Assembly (NCBI GenBank): GCA_002049455.2
Contig: KV918820.1
Span: 186,001-250,000, forward strand
Source of the DNA: Porphyra umbilicalis
Taxonomy: Eukaryota; Rhodophyta; Bangiophyceae; Bangiales; Bangiaceae
DNA length: 64,000 bases
Direction: 5' to 3'
Shown piece by piece: positions 22,073-32,374 of the stretch. The position numbers and the translations under genes are program-made. How positions within the stretch are numbered: the stretch's first letter is position 1; each line of letters opens with the position of its first letter. The notes below the pieces were generated by a model. That model did not search any database and had not been told where the DNA came from. It worked only from the letters and a program-made list of their open reading frames with translations.

Positions 22073-22602
22073 GGTGCGCGCGCGATTGGGGAGGTCAGGT
22101 GAGTGCGGCCGGCCCTACCCGTACGGCCACGGTGAGAGCGGTGGGGGGGACGTGGTGGTGGGCTGGCTTGCCCGCGCTTTGCGCGGGAGCCGGCCCCGTT
22201 GCCGTTCTCGGCTTGCCTGTCGCTTTGGCGCGGGCGCTGTGTGTGGTGGGGGGGGGGGGTGGCGGGCTGGCTTGCCCGCGCTTTGCGCGGGCGCCGGCGG
22301 CGGCGGCGCCCCCCCCCCGCGACTGGGATGGCCCGACGGCGTGGTCGGTGCTCCGCACCGCCGCCGCCGAGTGGCATGGCCTGGCGGCGGTGGCGGCGCC
22401 GCCGGCGTGGCCGGCGGACACGTGCGGCTCGCGCTGGGCCCTTCAGCCGCCGCGGTGTGGTCGTATGTGGCGCTGCTGCGCGCCGTTGACGGGGGGGGGG
22501 GCAAGGAGCGGGGGAGGGCCTGCGTCTCGGCCCCCCCGCCCGCGGCCCTGCGGCGGCGGCACCAGTGGCGCCGCCGCGGCGGCCGTGGCGGCGGTGGCCA
22601 TC

Positions 22603-22640
<38 letters not shown>

Positions 22641-23918
22641 AGAGGCGGCGGCGATGCAGCAGTCGGCGGACGCGCATCCAGTAGCCGGCGGGTTTGAGGC
22701 CGCCCGACGAACAGGGGGCGTAGGCGCCGCTCCCCCCCCAGTGGCCGGCGCCCCCCCCCCCGACTCCCCGCCGCCGCCCTGCTCCGCTGCCCCGACCGCC
22801 CTTACACCGTTCGCCACGTGGTGTCGACGCTGTGCCCCCCTCACGCGACGGCGCCCTACCCCGCCGACTGGACCGTCCTCGCCTACCCGCAGATGCTCGT
22901 CACGTATTGCGTGCACGCACGGGGCGTGCCATGGGCGCAAGTCACCGCGTCGGTCGGGGCGGGGGCTCACGGCGCTCGGGGGGAGCCTCGGCTTTGACGG
23001 GGTGGCGGTGACGCGGCCGGGGCGCCGCGTGCTGCTGCTCGACGTGCTCGAGTGAAAGGTGCCACCGGCGGGGGCGGGCTCCCCGCAGGTGGCGCTGCTG
23101 CGGTATGGCCTCCATTCGGCGCTGCGGGCGCACGTGGTGGCTGGCGCCCAGGAGCGGTTCAACTCGCGTGAGTACCCGTAGGACCTGTAGCCGCTTCCGT
23201 TTGTGTCGTCGGTGCGGCGGCCGCGGGTCGGGGAGGGCGCAGGCGCGGGCGGTTGCGCGGGCGCGGGTGCGGGTGCGGGCGCGGCTCTGGGCGCGGGCGC
23301 GGATTCGGTGCCGGTGCGGGTGGCCGCGTCGGCGGTGGCGGCGGCACTCTTGCCGGCGGTCCCGCCGGCCGTGCCCGCGGCGGCGCTGTGCTTCATGTCG
23401 CCGTCTGCACGTCTGGGTTGGACGCGCCGGCGCTCAGCGACGCGGTGTGCCGCGCTGGCCGCGCCGTGTGGTAGCCGTGAAAGCGCCCCTGCGGGTGCAA
23501 CCAGTGGCACGCGGGGACCACCCCCGCCGCCACTGGCCCGCCGTGGCGGCTGCGCGTGCGTGGCCACGGCGGATGTTGGCGGCGCGGCGGGTGGGGGCGC
23601 TGGCGGCCCCTTGTGCGCCTCCCGCCCCTCGTCAGGCACGAAAGAAGGAGGGGGGACGACCGGCTGACAGACCAGTGCGACATACAAAAAAAGGCCCCGC
23701 TTGTGGCAGGCTCGCAACAGGGTGGCCCACGCGCGAGTAAGAAGCGTCGCCCTATCGGTGCTTGGACCGCCCGTGGGCGTGGTAGCCACCCACACTCTGA
23801 CAGGATCCGCGTTGCTTCGATACAACCTGGACCTGTGTGCTACTAACGCAGTTTCGAAACCCCAAACGGCCACCGTCCCCAAAAAGTTCAGTCGTGCCCT
23901 ACATGCACCCGCCCCCAC
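22073..23918. other. GC-extreme stretch, one unidentified possible coding block
   Basis: Very GC-rich, with repeated GCTTGCCCGCGCTTTGCGCGG (about 22,165 and 22,270). Around 22,770-23,055 a plausible protein end is readable on the plus strand: YTVRHVVSTLCPPHATAPYP then DWTVLAYPQMLVTYCVHARG, and, after a frame change at G runs, LGGSLGFDGVAVTRPGRR with RVLLLDVLE and a stop. I do not recognise the family. Everything else here is low-complexity, and the long minus-strand open frame over it has no believable motif. Confidence 0.35.
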
Positions 23919-24443
23919 TCATAAATCCCCCTCGCCCGCCCCGATCGCGACCGACAGCCAGCCGACGGCGCCGCGCAGGCGCTCCACCCACGGCGTGTGC
24001 ACCTCCAACATCCCCCTCGTCACGTTTCGCCGCGCCACCGCCCACGCGGCGCTCGCCGGCGCCAGAAGTGCCGCGCTCACCGCCAGCGGCACGGCGGTCG
24101 TCAACCCACTCGCGCGCACCCCGTCCACCACAATGTCGCCGGCGAGCGTGTGCGGGTGCACCAACCCCCGCGCCGTCACGCGCTCGACAGCCACCACGAA
24201 CCCAGCGGCGGCGGCAGCGGTGGCGTTGCGACCTGCCGCCGGCGCCATCGTCAGCGGTCGTACGTCGCCAACGGCGAGCGCGGTGGCCGGCACCCGCCAG
24301 CCCGACGCGTAGACGAGGTGCCCCGGGGAGGCGGTCAGCGCCGCCCCCGTCGCGGTCACCGCCCGCACGTACGGGTAGTCGCCGGTGGGGAGTTTGTGTG
24401 AGTTCGGAAAGGCTCGACGCCAGTTCGATACCCAATCAAACAA
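23919..24443 (-). CDS. Hedgehog-type Hint (Hog) domain protein, 5' truncated
   Basis: The minus strand encodes the C-terminal part of a Hint/Hog domain, the self-splicing fold shared by hedgehog C-termini and inteins. Visible blocks are TGDYPYVRAVTATGAALTAS then SPGHLVYASGWRVPATAL (the TxxH-type block with its His), LAVGDVRPL, VVAVERVTARGLVHPHTLAG, and DIVVDGVRASGL, which mirrors the hedgehog end GxxAPxTxxGxIVVDGVxAS. The N-terminal part with the catalytic Cys is missing: upstream in frame is a stop, and the open frame begins without ATG. It could be a 3' exon whose upstream exons were lost or lie beyond a repeat-rich region (24,412-24,500 contains a duplicated GTTCGGAA-GGCTCGA-type word). 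Hog proteins occur in several algal lineages; here the fragment probably makes no functional protein. Confidence 0.62.
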   Translation of the reverse strand: MFDWVSNWRRAFPNSHKLPTGDYPYVRAVTATGAALTASPGHLVYASGWRVPATALAVGDVRPLTMAPAAGRNATAAAAAGFVVAVERVTARGLVHPHTLAGDIVVDGVRASGLTTAVPLAVSAALLAPASAAWAVARRNVTRGMLEVHTPWVERLRGAVGWLSVAIGAGEGDL

Positions 24444-24991
24444 CTACACGTTTGTTTACGTGGCGCTCTTAAATAGTTCGGAAGCGGCTCGATGCGGACG
24501 TTGTTTGCGTTGCTCTTAGTCACTTAAAGTATAGGGGGTTGTCCTTGGCCAGGTGCTCCGGCCAGCTCCAAACTTGGCCGAAGCCTCACATGATGGCTTT
24601 CGAGTCTGCTGATCGAATCATGAGAGCCCTCACCGACCGCGGTAGGCCGACGTGCGAGGCGCCGACGGTCAGTGAACAGTCCCGGCCCACCCGTGGGTCA
24701 CGTTTAGTCACGGGCGGACATCTTGTATTTAGATTTACAGTGCCACGCGAAAAATCATTGAGCTGCTTCACCAAACATCCACGCTTCCGACTGAGCCGCT
24801 GTCGATCGACCGGCGAGAAGCACAGGCGCCTTGTTTCTCGCCAAGCGCCCCATACTGAGTACCCCGACATCCACCCAGCCTACAGTGTGTCCTAGAACCC
24901 CTCTGCCGCCTCACCCGTCGCTCCCCACGATTCCATCGGTGCTCGGCATGTCGGGCGAGGCGGCTACCGATCGCCTTGTTGACTACGTCAC
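24444..24991. other. Spacer, no supported gene
   Basis: Lower-GC stretch between the Hint fragment and the transposon. Open frames are short, without motifs. It may include the left end of the element that follows, but I could not find terminal inverted repeats. Confidence 0.5.
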
Positions 24992-27851
24992 ATGGTTCGT
25001 TCATGTTTTCCTTTGGGTTTTCCAGGGGGCACATTGGTTGCTGTCTTTTGGCAGACAGACACCATAGTGTGCTCCCTGCGGCTTGCTGACCAACTTCTGG
25101 CTCTCATGCCCCCAAAGACCCTCGCTACTTTTTGCTCTACATGGCCGTCATTCTCGGTGGTGGTGGATGTGCTCGCAACTGTCTGTCTGCGCCACAGTGA
25201 GGCATCCTCTCGATTTATTGCGCGTGCTTTGCAGGACAAAAGCCTCGCTTTCGTGTGCTACGGCTGCAGCCGAGCCTGCTTACGCGTGAGCAGAGGGGCT
25301 GAGCGGTGGACGTCGGCCGTGAGCGCCGGCGTGATACCGGCCGACGACGACACAAACTGGCTGGTTGGTCGCGTCCGTCGGTGCAGCAAAAGAGCGTTCG
25401 TGGACACATTGGGCGTCTCTTGGGGCCTTTGTCGTCCTTGTTGTACGTCTTCTCCGGCTCGCGCACGCGCTGCCCCTTCCCCCCCCCCTCAAAATTGTGA
25501 GGCTGCGCCACCCTCCAACTGTTCGAGAGCGGTGTCTGTGTTCGGTGTGGAAGAAGCCCCCGCTGAGCACACCCTCTTTTGCGTGCAGCGGCTTCCCTCT
25601 GTGGAGATTGCTCCTCGCGCAGGTAGTGTTGCAATGAACGCTGCCCTGCGCGCTGTGCGGCTCGAGTAAGCCTCGCTCGATGGGCCGCAAGGGGCTGAGG
25701 TAGCACAGCTGGTGAACAAGCACCTGACTGGTACAAGAACAGACGAGATTGTGGTGACTTTTGCTAACGGCAGGAGGCGTACGTACGCCCGCGTCTACAG
25801 GCCACCCAAGGACAATGTTGGGCCCCACCAGGTACGCGGTCGCGCCGCACTGGCAGCCACCACAATGGGACGACTTTTTGCGATCGACCCAGGCATGATG
25901 GTGGCCTCGATGGCTGACGCGGCGCGCCGATCACAGGCAAGCAGTAGCATTGCTGTTGCGCCAGCAGCGGTGCTTGTTGCCTTACCCGTTCGTTTGCAGA
26001 ACCAATTTTGAATGGACAACGGCGTCAGCGGCTCTCTATGGCGGCGGTTTCGTCTGCTCCTCGGCCCGATGGGTGCCGGCCTCCCCACGAGCCAGACACT
26101 ACGGGCGGATAGACGGGCAGCCGAGGCCGGACTGCGCAACGCCGCGACCACCAACGGGGAGGGGGCGTTCCTCGTGGCACCTCGCATGGCATTGCAGTCG
26201 ATGATTGATGACCTCGTCGCGACGGAGCAGTTTGTTGAGCGGTTTGAGCGGGGGGCGGATGGAGCAGATATTGCCACCGCCTCGCCCTTTCTGGGTCATC
26301 CGTCAACCACAGAGATGCGCGCGGCGGACGTGCGGTGCGTGCAGGTGTGCTTTGGGCTTGACAAGGGGGGGGCACAGAGCAACACAAAAGCTGTACTCTC
26401 CTGTGTTAACCAAGAACGCCCGTGCAGCCGGGGCAACACGCTCCTCTACGGCGTCTTTCCAGCCGCAAATGATGACCACACCGCGCTGTCGGCGATGGCT
26501 GATGTCTACGTGCCCGACCTCGACACGCTACGCATGGGGAGAGTTGATGTCGATGGGGTGCGGAGGGCCGTGCAGCTGATCCTGACGGGTGACTACCAGT
26601 TCACCACGACCTGGTGCGGCCACCTCGGTGCCTCCAGCAATATGCCGTGCCAGAGGTGCACAGCAATGACGCGGCTGACCAAGACAAACGGCGAGCTGAT
26701 TGCCATCTACGGCAACATGCAAAACGGCAGTCGAGCAGGGAGCAAGCCACGCACGATCGACCACTTCGAGCACATGGCTGATGCGTACGCTGATGGGGGC
26801 AACGATACGTTATCAACCCCCCTCACGATGGAGGAGCACCTGTCTATTGAGAATCGACCTCTCCTTAAAATCGATCCGTCACACATCGCGCCCATGCCCC
26901 TTCATCTGACGCTGGGCATTTCTGTCTACCTCCTCAGATTGGGTATCGAGGCCGTCTATTTTTGGCGTGGGCGGGTACCTGCTGCCACGTATGCGGAGAA
27001 CCTGGCCAATACGCTGCGGCAGTCGGTTGGCGTGGCCCCAACGCCCTACTTCAATGGTGCGTTTGAGGGGCGGCAGTGCCAGAAAATTGGCCAGCGCCTA
27101 TCAATGGTCTGCGAGCTGCTAGCGGCCTTCGTACCTGCAGCGGTAAGCAAGAACTACAAGGAGTCTTGTGCGACGTGGCAGCGGATTCTGCCGATCCTCA
27201 CTCGCGCGGGTGACGTCTCCTCCGATGAACCATCCGCATTTCGGCGTGACTCGGCGTCGTTTGTCAACAACCTCAAGGGCGCTTTTGAGTGGACGAGCGT
27301 CACGGACAAGCTCCACACTCTATGCTGCCACGCACCAGACTTTTTTTGAGCAGTTTGGCAGCCTTGGACGCTACAGCGAGCAAAGGCTCGAGGCGTGGCA
27401 CGGGCATTACAACCAGAATGCCCGGCTGTACACGTCTGACACGTTCCTTGAGAGCTGCCTTGCATACGTGCGGCATTCGGCCATGGCCCGTGCACCGGGG
27501 AATGTCGCTCACAACCGTGGCAAGAGGCGTTCCCCGGCAAAGCGACCAGACGCACACAACGCCACGCGATTGGACGACAAGCGCACACAATACGGAAAGG
27601 CGACGGCGAGTGGCCCGTCGGCTACGTCTCGAGGTTTCAGGGAGAAGCAGATGGCTGACTGTGCCAAGTGGGCTGGTGACAACCTGACAGTTACAGTGCG
27701 GAAGATTGACGCCTACCGGAGGCGTGCCAATCTGCCGCCATCTGATCTGTGGGAGGAAAGCCTGGATGAGGACCCGTTTGCGGCCGGGCCGGACTGGGAT
27801 GACTTGCTCGAAGCGGAGATGGCGTGTTTGATGGGCTTGTTCGAAGAATAA
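24992..27851 (+). mobile_element. Decayed DNA transposon of unfamiliar family
   Basis: Almost the whole stretch reads in one plus-strand frame broken by a few stops (about 25,669 and 26,011) and then shifts frame near 27,340. Upstream blocks include CYGCSRACLRVSRGAERW with CSKRAFVDTLGVSWGLCRPC (Cys pairs, possible zinc binding) and TDEIVVTFANGRRRTYARVY. The main block is the transposase described separately. No terminal inverted repeats were found, so the limits are those of the coding remains only. Confidence 0.5.
26012..27851 (+). pseudogene. Transposase-like protein with GDYxF motif
   Basis: Starts at ATG 26012. Notable blocks are CFGLDKGGAQSNTKAVLSCV (residues 113-132), NTLLYGVFPAANDDH, then LTGDYQFTTTWCGHLGASSN followed by PCQRC (D194; C213, C216), PMPLHLTLGISVYLLR, GAFEGRQCQKIGQRL, and near the end FEQFGSLGRYSEQRLEAWHG. 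The pattern D...GDY-F...C-x2-C...PLHLTLG...FEG-QC...GSLGRYSEQ-E-H recalls uncharacterised transposase-like proteins of animals and fungi. D117, D194 and the Glu of YSEQRLEAWHG are candidate acidic catalytic residues, but this is inference. The frame changes in a T run near 27,340 (the SEQ block is in another frame), so the copy is not intact. The C-terminus (to 27,851) is acidic, ending in GLFEE. It carries no gag, capsid or reverse-transcriptase-like motif. Confidence 0.55.
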
Positions 27852-29298
27852 ACGATGTGCCCAGTGTCTGTCCCTAAATCGCCACCGAACTGCGTGTGAG
27901 TCGACCACGTCATGCACAGTTAAGCACCTAACGTGGCTGGTAGCGGGGTGGGAGGGCATTGCCCGAAGGCGCTGGCCTTGACCAGCAGTAGCTGTCACGG
28001 GCCAGTCGTTGGAGGCCGATCACGGAGGTTCCAGCTCTACATGTATGACGCGACCGTGACGACTGCTGGACACTGTGGAAATGGAGTTCGAATGCTGTGG
28101 CTTTCTTGGAAAGGGTGGCACTTGGTCTCGACCCAGTGACACTCGACCTGCGCGCCTGATCGATCTGGGAGGCTGCACGCTCGCCACGTATGTGAATGAG
28201 CGATTCAGTCGCAGACGTTCGTTGGACATCTAATAGCTCACAGATACGCCAATAGAGAGTCGTCACCATCGGAAGAGCCAACCAGGAAGCAGTTCTATTA
28301 CAAAATCCCAGAAGTCCGCTTTTAGGCCCTCTTAACTAGATGTGGGGTGTGGGGCCGCCCCATCTGCTGCCGCTGACGACGCGGGGGCGGGGGGGTCCCC
28401 CCCGACGGGTCCGCGCGCGCGCGGCGGGCCGCCACCGCCGCGGTGGCGGGCGGCGGCCGCCGGCGGGCGCCCGACGCGGTCGCGGGCGACCGGGCACGAA
28501 GGGCGCGCCGCGCCGCCCCGTCCGGGGCGCGCCCGCCGCGCCGCCTCGGTCGGCCTCGGCGCCCGCTCCCCCCCCCCCCACACCCCGCCCGTGGGCCGCA
28601 CGCGGCAACACGGCGGGTGCGAAAGGCTTTGCAGCCGCCGCCCCATCCTTGGACGTATTAGGCACTTTTTTTTGTATAACCGTCTAATTTGTGGCCATCG
28701 CCTGGCAGGACCATCTGGCGAGACAGTCGTGTGGATGTCGAACGAGTGCGGGTGGGGGAAGGCAACATGCATCCGTCTTGGTGCGTGTTTTCACTCGTGG
28801 CCTGTTTCGATCAACTCAAAATGCACTGGGTGGGTCACAAACACCAAGACATCCCGTCGTCTTTTTATCTCGTCGCGTGGGCCCCCCGTGCGACTGACGC
28901 CACAGCAGTCGAGAGGTGTCGGTCACTCTCCTTGGTCACCAACATCGACGTCCCACTCGGGCAGACAACCGACACGTTGCGAGGGACGCTCACAGGAGCA
29001 CAACCACCTGCCCGCTGGCGCTCGTTCTCAGACTGCCACGCTAGAGGCCGGTGGCAGGTCCGAGCGAGGGGGACAGCCACGGTGCCAGAGGTGCCCACAC
29101 TGGTATCTGCACCAGACGCACTTTCGGTGCGGGGGGCGGATGTGGCCACCCGCCTGCCGGGTGCAAATTTCTTGCGGGGAAGGCGGGGGGCGGACGTGGC
29201 CACCCGCCTGCTGGGTGCAAATTTATCAAGGGGCAGTGTAGGTGTCTGCCCCGCCCCGATGTGTGCGGCACAGGTGGGTGGCACCCACCGCCCCGGTA
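27852..29298. other. Spacer with GC island and short tandem duplication
   Basis: No gene is supported. About 28,340-28,640 is an isolated block of extreme GC content inside a moderate-GC region, open in all frames but without motifs. About 29,131-29,224 holds two tandem copies of a roughly 54-bp unit (core TGGCCACCCGCCTGC then GGGTGCAAATTT). Confidence 0.5.
29131..29224. repeat. Two tandem copies of a 54-bp unit
   Basis: The copies start at about 29,131 and 29,185 and differ at a few positions. The shared core reads GGCGGA-GTGGCCACCCGCC and ends GGGTGCAAATTT. Confidence 0.75.
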
Positions 29299-29439
29299 CA
29301 GTGAGTTCTCGCGATAAGATCGGGCGTGATTAAGCAAGCCCCTTGCAGTTTTCTATATTTACCCCCCTTGACGACCTGGAAACGCAGGTCATTTCCGAAA
29401 CGTTCTTATGGCCGGCGATCTTATAGCAGAAAACCACTG
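29299..29439. mobile_element. MITE family C (pogo/Tc1-mariner-like)
   Basis: A 141-bp element flanked by TA at 29297-29298 and 29440-29441. The left end CAGTGAGTTCTCGCGATAAG and the reverse complement of the right end (CAGTGGTTTTCTGCTATAAG) form imperfect inverted repeats both running into ATCG. The ends resemble family A but the interior is unrelated. Confidence 0.75.
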
Positions 29440-29523
29440 TAGCTGCAGCCTTCGTCCATGACTCACGTGACCCTCCCTCTTTGCCAAAACTAAGACCGTG
29501 AGGCGGACGCTGCGGAGTCTGTG

Positions 29524-29880
29524 ATGTCCCTGAGCGCCGCTGTTGTGCGTGGCGGGGACACTGCGGCGTCTGTGGTGTCCCTGAGCGCTGCTGTTGTGCG
29601 TGTCGGGGACCCTGCGGCGTCTATGGTGTCTCTTAGCGCTGCTGTTGTGCGTGGCGGGGACGCTGCGGCGTCTGTAGTGTCCCTGAGCGCTGCTACCGTG
29701 CGTTGCGGGGATGCTGCGGCGTCTCTGGTGCCCCTGAGCGCTGCTGTTGTGCGTGACGGGGACGCTGCGGCGTCTGTGGTGTCCCTGAGCACTGCTGCTG
29801 TGCGTGGCGGGGATGCTGCGGCGTCTGTGGTGTCCCTGAGCGCCGTCGTTGTGCGAGGCGGGAAAGTTGCGGCGTCTCGC
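29524..29880. repeat. 51-bp minisatellite, seven units
   Basis: Seven tandem units of 51 bp, seen by CTGAGCGC-type anchors at 29530, 29581, 29632, 29683, 29734, 29785 and 29836. Because 51 is a multiple of three, it is open in several frames, encoding a 17-residue repeat on either strand (for example VVSLSAAVVRGGDAAAS on plus). Confidence 0.92.
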
Positions 29881-29889
29881 TGAAATCTG

Positions 29890-30980
29890 GGCAATAGGTC
29901 GCGTGTCGGCTGAAATGCAACGCCTTGAGGAGGTTTTCTGTTCGGTTGAGCATGGATTGGCCATACCTGGAAAACAGGCTGCTCACTTCATCCTGCAGGA
30001 GGTGATATCCATTGGTAAAAACAAGCTCACACGGGGCGAGGCGGACGTACGGAGATGCGCACGAGCGGCCATCGTCGAGCATTGAGGTTAAGTCGTGAGT
30101 GGGCGTAGAACTACAAGAGGTAGAATAAAGCGGCACCAGAGGAGAGTACACACGAGCACCACGCTCGTATTCAACACCACGGTAGTACGTACCCCGTGAG
30201 CGCTCCACACACTCAGAAAAAGGGCGGCGTCGACGGCAGGCGAGTTCGGACCCGGTGAGCCCTGCGGGGCGCCGTTGTGGTCTTCAGCGTCACTTTCAGC
30301 CATCGCAGCGCCCGCAACCAAGGGGATGACTGCGATCTGTCATCAGTCGAAATCAGGCGCAGGTGACAGACTGACCCAGGTCGATCGTTCTTCAGAGCCG
30401 AGCGTAAAAAACATGTCCACGTCTCGCGCATACGTCAGTCCCTACAACATGCGCTGCGCGGTGCGCTGCGCCGAACACCGCGCTCTATCAGCTTGTGTGC
30501 CGGGCAATCTCCGCCCGCACGCACCTCATACGTATCCGGGAGACGACGGATCTCATGTGAGACAACCGCAAGCTCAAAATCCCAGCCACATACTGTCGCC
30601 CTGGAAAAGGTATGATCATTAGAGACAAATGGTGCATGCAGAGTGCGGCACAGTCCTGCAGATTTATGCCGCGCCTAGAGATACGGTCAGACTGCTCACG
30701 GCAGCACCAGAGGATACCAGACACTGACCTCCACTTCTCGCGCCTGGGCGGTATGCGTACTCGAAGTACCTGTGGTAGTTCCTCACAAGAATGGAAAGTT
30801 GCTGATTTGTCATTCCATTCGGAGATATCGCGTTATCCGGTTGCTTGATGGTGGGGGACGAGTGAGCTCGATTTGGTGGCCGCCGCCCTCCACGCCCCTG
30901 CCGAACCTCGCGGCGCCACACACTTGAGGGGTCGCTGCTGGGGTGCGTTGCAGGAAGGGGGCGCCAGTGCCACACGGGTG
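29890..30980 (-). pseudogene. Degenerate minus-strand coding remains, unidentified
   Basis: Several minus-strand pieces look protein-like but sit in different frames: MTNQQLSILVRNYHRYFEYA (about 30,815-30,755), FELAVVSHEIRRLPDTYEVR (about 30,570-30,510), MAESDAEDHNGAPQGSPGPN (about 30,305-30,240), and RGTYYRGVEYERGARVYSPL followed by RLAPCELVFTNGYHLLQDEV (about 30,200-29,990). The last leads into the minisatellite. I do not recognise the family. The pieces could be exons of one gene or fragments of an old transposon. Confidence 0.3.
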
Positions 30981-31520
30981 TGGAGGGCCGCGCCAGTTCT
31001 GTGTGCGTGCGGGCAGCAGGGGCTAGCTTTGGACGAGGTGCTCGTCGAGTCGTGTGCGCGCGGCGCCCGATGCATGCCCTCGTGTCGTCGACGCCGCATG
31101 CCCCTCCTTGTCTTCACCACTCCGTTCTCCACCACCCACTCTCCCACGCGCTGGTCTGTCATTCTCTTCCGTTTGACGCACCCCGATCCACATCCGCGTG
31201 CCCCCCCCGCACCACGTTCACATAGAGAGGCTGACACTTGTGACAACTCCCCCGCTTTCCACCGTGTGATATTCACTTACCCCCAGTGCGGTACGGACCT
31301 ATCTCGTACGTCGGCCACCTTCGAAGAGGCCGGCTGGATCGCGGCTCGCCCCTCTGCTGGGCAGAGCCGCGTATCCACGCCGTCGGCGTGGGCGCCCCTT
31401 TCGTGAGGGCGCCCGCCGGCGGCGCGAGAGGGCCGCCTCTTTGGTTAGGTGGCCCCAGGACACTGTTTGGGCCGCCTCTGGACAGGCGGCCCCGGTGCAA
31501 GTCTGAGTCGGCTACCTTCA
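30981..31520. other. Spacer, no supported gene
   Basis: No gene is visible. The word GCCGGCTGGATCGCGGC occurs here at about 31,329 and again at about 31,990, on either side of repeat R1. Confidence 0.5.
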
Positions 31521-31980
31521 GCGCAGCGAGCCCAGAACCATCGTCAAAAGCACGTCTGTTTTTGCCTGTTTTGAGCCTCTTGGAGGCCCAGGTTCCTGTT
31601 TCAAGAAACAGAATTCCTGTGCAAAAAACAGATCGACCCCCCTTGACAGGCTCTCAGAGGCCATTCCATGCGAGGTCCTTGCATATTTGTGTTTGCGAGA
31701 ACAGGAATCGTTCCTCACTCCACACATTGCGCCTGCTAGCAGGGCCATAGATGCTTCTCCGTCTCTCTCTCTTTCTGGAAGGGTGAAGTGTATACGTCTT
31801 ATGCTGTGTCTCTCTTTTTACGAGTGGAGATGCATCTATCCCGGCGAACAGATGATTTTGGCGCCCTTTCTGGAAAAAAGCAGCCCTGACAGAGCCCCAG
31901 GGCGGTTTGCAGATTATCTGTTCGTCCCAAAACACCCAAAAGCAGACGTGCTCTTGACGACGGTTTTGGGCCCGCTGCGC
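31521..31980 (-). repeat. Dispersed repeat R1 with terminal inverted repeats
   Basis: The ends are inverted repeats of about 55 bp. The left begins GCGCAGCGAGCCC and contains ATCGTCAAAAGCACGTCTGT; the reverse complement of the right end begins GCGCAGCGGGCCC and contains GTCGTCAAGAGCACGTCTGC. The interior matches a decayed plus-strand copy at 10,010-10,600. It has no coding capacity that I can recognise. It is a likely non-autonomous DNA transposon of about 460 bp. Confidence 0.65.
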
Positions 31981-32104
31981 AGGGGGTGCCGGCTGGATCG
32001 CGGCCCACCCCTTCGCACTGTCTGCTCGATCGACGTTGAAACATAACGGCCACAGCCCGCCGTGTGATAAAACCGCTTGAGGAGACGGTCAGGCCGCTCC
32101 CGGT

Positions 32105-32374
32105 ATGTCAAAGCACCGTTGTCCGCCGAGTCCCAACGGCAACGACGTCCCAATGAGCGGATCTGACGAGGTTCCGGGGCGCGGTGTGAACTATGCGCGC
32201 GGTCAGCTGCGCCGCTTCGGTCGGGCCCAAGCTAACGCGGCACGACTGGCGGCTGAGGCGCTGCGGATTGCCCAAGCTGCGGCAGCGGCGGTCGACGCCT
32301 TGCAAGGCTCACGGCTGGATGGAGCCCTCCAAGCGGCTCGGCGTGGCGACGATGGGCCCCGCGTGTTTGAGTGA
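32105..32374 (+). CDS. Small Ala/Gly-rich open reading frame (89 aa), unidentified
   Basis: Begins at ATG 32105 (MSKHRCPPSPNGNDVPMSG) and contains a likely helix rich in Ala and Arg (QLRRFGRAQANAARLAAEAL). It ends in TGA at 32372-32374. The next open frame continues in the same frame directly after this stop, so the two may be parts of one gene. I do not recognise it. It belongs to the block of genes ending at 41,164. Confidence 0.4.
   Translation: MSKHRCPPSPNGNDVPMSGSDEVPGRGVNYARGQLRRFGRAQANAARLAAEALRIAQAAAAAVDALQGSRLDGALQAARRGDDGPRVFE

Noticed and set aside
22443-23918. 491-codon minus-strand frame
   Set aside because: Low-complexity Ala/Pro/Arg sequence with no motif.
23919-24443. Intein instead of a Hog domain
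   Set aside because: The GxxxPxTxxGxIVVDGVxAS ending is hedgehog-type, and there is no intein C-terminal HN or extein downstream.
29524-29880. CRISPR-like array
   Set aside because: Units are contiguous 51-bp repeats without spacers, in a eukaryotic context; it is a minisatellite.
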